64,000 nucleotides of DNA, taken from NCBI GenBank assembly GCA_014058105.1, contig JACGCM010001329.1:1054001-1118000 (forward strand). Reading direction: 5' to 3'. A program made the translations under genes and the position numbers. Positions 59,313-64,000 of the stretch are shown one piece after another; position 1 is the stretch's first letter; the number at the start of each line of letters is the position of its first letter. Source of the stretch: Kingdonia uniflora. Taxonomy: Eukaryota > Streptophyta > Magnoliopsida > Ranunculales > Circaeasteraceae. Under the pieces are notes generated by a model. It saw nothing but the letters and a program-made list of their open reading frames with translations. It did not search any database and had not been told where the DNA came from.

Positions 59313-60050
59313 TATAGGGGTCAAGTTTCGTATGAGAGGAAATCGACTCTTACAGCAAGGGGTTTATCTTTGACTAGGGGTTTGTAAGCATATAAATAAC
59401 AATAATAAGAGATACTACTGAGATAATACACTTGCGTAGAAGCCTATAATAGGTTACTCCACGACTTCTAGTGAGGATTTTAAGGAGAAATGATATATAT
59501 TGAGTTAGTTAAGGGATCGAGGAGTAGATTTTTACAGGGTATTCGAAGGTAATCTTGTAAGGCTTAGCAGGAAAGATTTTCTAATCCCTTCATAGTGCCT
59601 CCTTCCTCCAATTTATAGGATATAGAAAGGGTTGAGTCGGAATGGGAGGCTAAGTTACATGTATACTCCTTGGGGATAACTGACTTGTAGCCAGAGTCGG
59701 TTATGACACTATAGCTGTTGGTTATGTCACTGTAGTTCTTGGTCTGGTACTGTAGCTATCGAGTGGCTTATTTCACTATTCTGTCTGGTGAGCTGGCTGT
59801 CAGACGTGCCTGCCTTCAACCCTGTACGTCCATGGTCAAAGTATTTTTGGTCTTGAAGCTGAGTTCTGGCGCTGCTCATCTATCTTCGACTGCGACAGTT
59901 AGCCTCGCTGATTCCTTTAAGTATTTAATTAGTCTCGGAAGGCTTCATGGACTTAGTTACTGTATTATTAGGCCTCGAGTCTTTAGGTAGGCTTCGATGT
60001 AGCCTTCGATCATTTGACTAGTGCAAGAAGGCTGCGAGTAGGCTACTACA
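59313..60050 (-). repeat. Solo LTR of the element C family, with TAGAA target duplication
   Basis: On the + strand TATAGGGGTCAAG ... GCGAGTAGGCTACTACA, 738 bp, matching the C LTRs end to end. TAGAA lies directly on each side (59308-59312 and 60051-60055). No internal sequence remains, as expected after LTR-LTR recombination. Confidence 0.88.
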
Positions 60051-60440
60051 TAGAAAATGAACTAAAAATGAGTACTATCAGTCGAACTGCTATAATGTAT
60101 CAATCGACCTGTTGAAGATATATGTGAAGATGAAAAATAGATACATGTGGTACGAGTATCGAACTGATGATATGTCTAGAATCGAGCTATGAGGGCATCA
60201 TTTATGTAGAATAAAATATGCAGAAATCGAATATTGAGCTTTAGAGGTATTTTAGTAATGTATAATAGAGGGCAGAGATTGGGAAAGTTAGTTCAAACAA
60301 GTGATGGACAAATTTTAATGAGGCCTATGTTGAAAGATAAGTTTAAATAACTTTCTATCATGATCTTAGGATTTCCAGTTATGGAAAAATAAATTATACT
60401 ATATGCAGAATGTGAAGGATTTGATGTTATCTCCAGGATG

Positions 60441-60450
60441 TATATAAATA
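60441..60450 (+). promoter_or_regulatory. TATA box of AG2 (element E)
   Basis: TATATAAATA, about 41 bp before the ATG at 60491. Confidence 0.45.
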
Positions 60451-60490
60451 ATGCTTGAAATGTTATACAGAGAGATGTAAACATATAAAA

Positions 60491-60850
60491 ATGGTGAGAA
60501 CTCGTTCTCAAATAGCTCATCGTGCGTTAGAGGGGCACTTAAAAATAAAGATTACAGAAGTGCGGGAGAAGATTTTTGGGTCGTTAGATTATGATGCTAC
60601 TTGCCTGAATATGAAATCCAATTTGAAGGTTTAAATGCGAGGATGAGGGAGTGCAAGATTGGGTATCACTTTTATTCTGAGATATTCAGTGAATTGGTGT
60701 TGGATCCTGAAGCTAGAAAAGCTGTTGTGAGGTAAATTATAATAGAAGAGATAGTTGAGGAAGATAAGAGGATGGCTGGGGGGAAATTGATTAGGTGTGG
60801 CACTCTAGGGCATCTTGGATATTTCATGTATGATTATGTATGAGGGAGCG
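60491..60850 (+). pseudogene. Small antisense protein AG2 of element E (frameshifted)
   Basis: ATG at 60491: MVRTRSQIAHRALEGHLKI, then VREKIFGSLDYDATCLN, a one-base shift, MRECKIGYHFYSEIFSELVL, DPEARKAVV and a stop; a further stretch reads CGTLGHLGYFMYDYV. The FG-x-x-D-x-D-A and YHFYSEIF pattern lines up with AG2 of C (RRFGINQDIDA ... FAYWWGIL). The MVxTRxQ opening is shared with AG1 of B and E, which supports a common origin of AG1 and AG2. Confidence 0.5.
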
Positions 60851-61692
60851 AACTGATTGAGATCGAATAACTGTAATTTGAATGTAGGTAGAATGTTTCT
60901 TCTGAATGTATTCCTATTTTATTGTAAATATTGTTGGAAACTTTTGTGAAGAAAAATTTGAAATTTGAAATGTTATAGCATTGGAAATGACGTCAGTAGG
61001 CCTATAAATTGCATAAGTAGGAATAAAGAAATCAGATCAGCTTTAATTTTTGTCTTTTGTGTTAGGGAAGAAAAAGTTTGATTACGTGTGAGTATAGAGC
61101 CATCATGAGTGTGGGAAGGTCTGAGAGAGATTTGGGTAGGAGACAGAAAAATATATTTCAAATATAGGATGTAGGATAATGATGGGAAGACATTTTCACC
61201 AAAAAAGTATAAAACGTCTAATATTAATTGTGGATGGGACGCATCGATTTCAAAACCAAAGGCGGCTTGTGTGAGGCCCAATAACTGCTAGTAGTTAGAG
61301 AGAAAAAGTATAAATAATAGTTCTTCTTCCTTATTGAAACGTTTACCAAACTCAGAAAAATGAAGGAACAGAGGGAGAAAAAATAGATTATGTTGCAGAG
61401 ATTCGAGTGAGAGATTGGGAAAAGGTAATCATCATAAAAGGAGGGAGAAGGTTGCAGAGGCAGAGTCATGACATTGGTCGTACGGTGCCATGGTGAAAGA
61501 GAGATTGGGTATTGTTACTGACTCGTACTCAAATGTTGAAGGTTAGTGATTGAGTTATGATTTTGGGATTGTGAAGTTTGAGATGGAAATTACAATATTT
61601 GTAGGTTTTCAAAATTTGAATATTTTTCTATTTATAGTAAACTTTTTAAAAATCAATTTGATTTGCATGGAAAAAGATATATGTATATGATG

Positions 61693-61726
<34 letters not shown>

Positions 61727-61850
61727 TGTGTATAGACAAAAGATAATGATTAAGAAAATTGACAGAATACCTAGACTTGTATATAGTTTGAGGTGTGAGG
61801 AGACTCTGTTATTGAAATAAGCCTCATCCTCAAGCCTATATTTGATATAG
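60851..61850. other. Spacer before AG3 in element E
   Basis: Non-coding, AT-rich, likely to hold the AG3 promoter and leader. A (TATG)n microsatellite lies at about 61697-61730. No gene seen. Confidence 0.45.
61697..61730. repeat. (TATG)n microsatellite
   Basis: About eight tatg units in a row. Confidence 0.9.
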
Positions 61851-61859
61851 AACCTTCAC

Positions 61860-63741
61860 CTGATATGGATATTTTGACCCCTGGTCATGTGGAGGAAGTA
61901 GCATCTGATGAGTTTTAAAATATAGAGGTTGTAGATGTAGATTTTGAGAGGGAGGAATAGTACAAGTTGTACAATTTCCAGATTTCCCTGGTAATTTGTT
62001 ATACTATCCTCCAAAGTCTGATGTATTCAAAGAATTTTGTAAAATTAAAGGTAGTTTAGGTGGAAAATGGGGGAATATTACAGAACATATCGGGAGGTTG
62101 TTTAAGGGTTGTACTATGCCAACTAGTGAAGAAAATTTCTTCTTGTTGCCCGACTTAGAGCAGGAAAAATCAGAGATGAGAGTGTTGGAATCGATCTTCT
62201 TTAAGTACTTTCATGGGAATGTCTAAGGAGACCTAGATCAAGTATTTTTGTGTTACATTTCTCAGTCAAAATATGGACTGATGTTGCCTCTTAGCAATCT
62301 TGCTAAAGGTATTTTGAATACCATAATGGCTTATCCTGCCCAATTGAATGGGAATGTATGGAAGGTGATAAAGGTCTGTGGTAATCTAAATAGATTGTAG
62401 GAGAAGAATGAGCTGGAGAGGAGAATAACTTCTTTAGATGTTTTGCAGTATTATACTGTGAAATATTATGCGGCAACTGGAGAGGCATACTTCTCTTCTA
62501 GTTTATCGCGACCTTTGTTCTTCAATCTGAATTTAACAAGTCGAGTCTGGAATGATAATATGATATGGGTGAAAGGTGATTGTCTTAAGAGAATGGATAA
62601 GGAACCAATGGACTTTATATATAAAACCTTAAAGAAAAGTAAGTAATAGTGTGTAATATCAAACTGTTGTAGTTGTAGGAACGTTTTGAGTTTGTTTAGC
62701 AATTTATTGTGTTATAATGCAGGTCCTCAATCTCAAGTACCGAGAAGAGAATTATTGATAGATACTGTAGCTCGAGAAGGTACCGGGCTTGAGATTGTTC
62801 TGAAAAATCTCGATATCAGCAAATAGAAAAGAGCTAATAGCAGGTCAGAGAAAGTGTAAAAGTCTCAAGCCAAGATACAGATGACAGGAACTGGAGTGGG
62901 AATGAAAATATTAGTCGACGGGGAAGAGCGTCCGATATTACCGAAGGCTACTTCAATGTCATTGAAGACTGGTTCAGGGGGTACTACTTCAAGCAAACTA
63001 GCTCAAAGGCACCTAAAGAGGAAGGCAGTGAAGGGTGACTCCGCCTCGGGGACTACGGTGAATGGTGAGGTCGGGATGAATATGAAGAAGAGGAAGGTGG
63101 ACTCGCCTGCTACTGTGAGTGAGACAAAGGTTGCGAATAGCCAACCTGTTGGGAAGGATGAGCTGTTGGCCATGGAGAACAGACTGAGACTAGCAGTTCG
63201 AAGGGTGATAAGAAGCTGAATGCTTCCGTACAGTTGAAGTTGAACAAGATTAGTTGATGTCGTTGTGATATTTGAACTTGTATTTGTTTTCGAGCTAAAA
63301 CTGTGTCTATTTCTGTTGTAGGCTACTTGCATGTTAAAGGGTATCTGCCTTGGGCTCGAGGAAGGAAGGGCGGAGCTCGAGGGTGAGAGAGCCAAGCTCG
63401 AGAAGAGGGTGGTTCCACTCAAGTTTGATTTGGCATTAGAGAGAGGGCGCTTTGTTTCTGTGAAGGACTGACATTGGGTGATGATTCGTAAACTCACGGA
63501 TGAGGCGCAGAAGAATGTTGATGAAGTTGTAGCTGCTCAGGACAGCCTTGGGCACCATCTTCTTGAAATGGGGTACTTTGTTGCTGACCTCGAAGCCATT
63601 ATAGCAGGACATTATGTTGAGGAGGCCGAAGCGGAAGAGGAGCTCCAGGTTAATGGTGGCTCTCTCCCAGGTATGGTAACAGGGTTGGATTCGGTCTCTG
63701 CTAGAGCTAACCTAGATAACTGTGATGGAGATAATGAGTAA
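61860..63741 (+). pseudogene. Antisense multi-exon gene AG3 of element E (stops present)
   Basis: Exon 1 (to about 62640) carries LYYPPKSDVFKEFCKIKGSL, GGKWGN, FLCYISQSKYGLMLPLSNLA, AYPAQLNGNVWKVIKVCGNL, VLQYYTVKYY, RPLFFNLNLTSRVWNDNM, WVKGDC and FIYKTLKKS, then a GTAAGT donor. Exon 2 starts at 62723 after ATGCAG (GPQSQVPRRELL), includes basic MKKRKVDS, and ends about 63215. Exon 3 (63322 on) is charged and coiled-coil-like with LEMGYFVADLEAIIAGHY and stop at 63739-63741. Stops interrupt exons 1-3. Domain order and the first intron position match B and C. Function unknown. Confidence 0.68.
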
Positions 63742-63849
63742 AGTAAAATTGTTTAAACTTATTTAGTGATTTTTTTTTGGTTTAAAAATTGGAAATGTAT
63801 GGTACATTAATTTGTAGGATAAATTTGAGATAGGCTAAGGGATATTTGT

Positions 63850-64000
63850 AAACATTAATTTGTAAAAACTTAAAGATATGCGCCTCAGAATTAAGGACTT
63901 AGAGAAAAAAACTCACTAAGGAGCAAAATGCATCAGCAACTCTGTTGACTTCGCAAGCGGAGCTACAGGTTAGAAAAGGGCTAGAAATATATTACTTGTA
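63850..64000 (+). pseudogene. Start of a possible AG4-type coiled-coil block of element E
   Basis: LRIKDLEKK and, shifted, QNASATLLTSQAELQVRKGL are charged, heptad-like segments in the place where AG4 follows AG3 in elements A and B. Cut by the window edge. Confidence 0.35.

Larger units (their letters stand above)
58139..64000 (-). mobile_element. Element E: 3' part of an old Tat-type retrotransposon, continues past the window
   Basis: Reverse polypurine tract at 58139-58154, then AG1 (58491-58823), a solo LTR insertion, AG2 (60491 on), AG3 (61860-63741) and the start of AG4 (63850 on), all on the + strand. By analogy with A/B/C these genes are antisense to gag-pol, so the element reads leftward and its pol should lie to the right of the window. 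Many stops and the nested solo LTR indicate old age. Confidence 0.7.

Noticed and set aside
63003..63497. 164-codon frame on the - strand opposite AG3 of element E
   Set aside because: Ser/Thr/Leu-rich shadow of the charged AG3 frame on the + strand.
1..64000. CRISPR arrays, tRNA or rRNA genes, bacterial operons
   Set aside because: None seen. The regular repeats are retroelement tandem arrays or microsatellites, and the gene structure is eukaryotic.

Overview
The window is nuclear DNA of a flowering plant, probably a eudicot. Three host genes or gene remnants are visible: a four-exon group-G-like protein phosphatase 2C (PP2C) on the + strand, a six-exon RPAP2/RTR1-type RNA polymerase II CTD phosphatase homologue on the - strand, and a broken FAR1-RELATED SEQUENCE (FRS) gene on the - strand. 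They sit in a matrix of large Ty3/gypsy retrotransposons. These belong to the Tat lineage, as judged by an extra archaeal-type RNase H, tandem repeats after pol, and antisense genes before the 3' LTR.

Layout. 1-10625: element A (- strand, 3' part outside the window), with its 5' LTR at 9865-10625. 10626-12277: PP2C promoter, exon 1 (11284-11406) and start of intron 1. 12278-27294: element B (+ strand, complete, about 15 kb), same family as A, head to head with it and lodged inside PP2C intron 1; it is bordered on both sides by a 207-bp direct repeat. 27502-29656: rest of intron 1 and PP2C exons 2-4. 30537-34270: RPAP2 homologue. 34700-41900: degenerate DNA transposon-like region with a plant mobile domain (PMD) pseudogene and ATTGTCG/CGACAAT repeats. 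42401-57735: FRS pseudogene split by element C (42743-55936). 57.8-64 kb: a third, older Tat-type element E on the - strand, interrupted by a solo LTR.

Two structural findings stand out. First, element C has its two LTRs in inverted orientation (both outer ends are U5 ends), yet is flanked by a perfect 5-bp target duplication (AATCT) and splits a reading frame that can be followed across the site. It therefore looks as if it integrated as one unit. Second, A, B, C and E share a set of antisense passenger genes between pol and the 3' LTR: one or two small proteins of about 110 residues (AG1, AG2), a multi-exon gene (AG3), and in A/B a coiled-coil gene (AG4). They have their own TATA boxes and spliceosomal introns. 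The introns can survive retrotransposition because they are antisense to the genomic RNA. I found no named family for these proteins from the sequence alone.

The PP2C and RPAP2 homologues read as intact genes (374 and 562 codons after splicing). Nearly all retroelement ORFs carry stops or frameshifts. All coordinates, splice joins and similarity estimates were made by eye without database searches.
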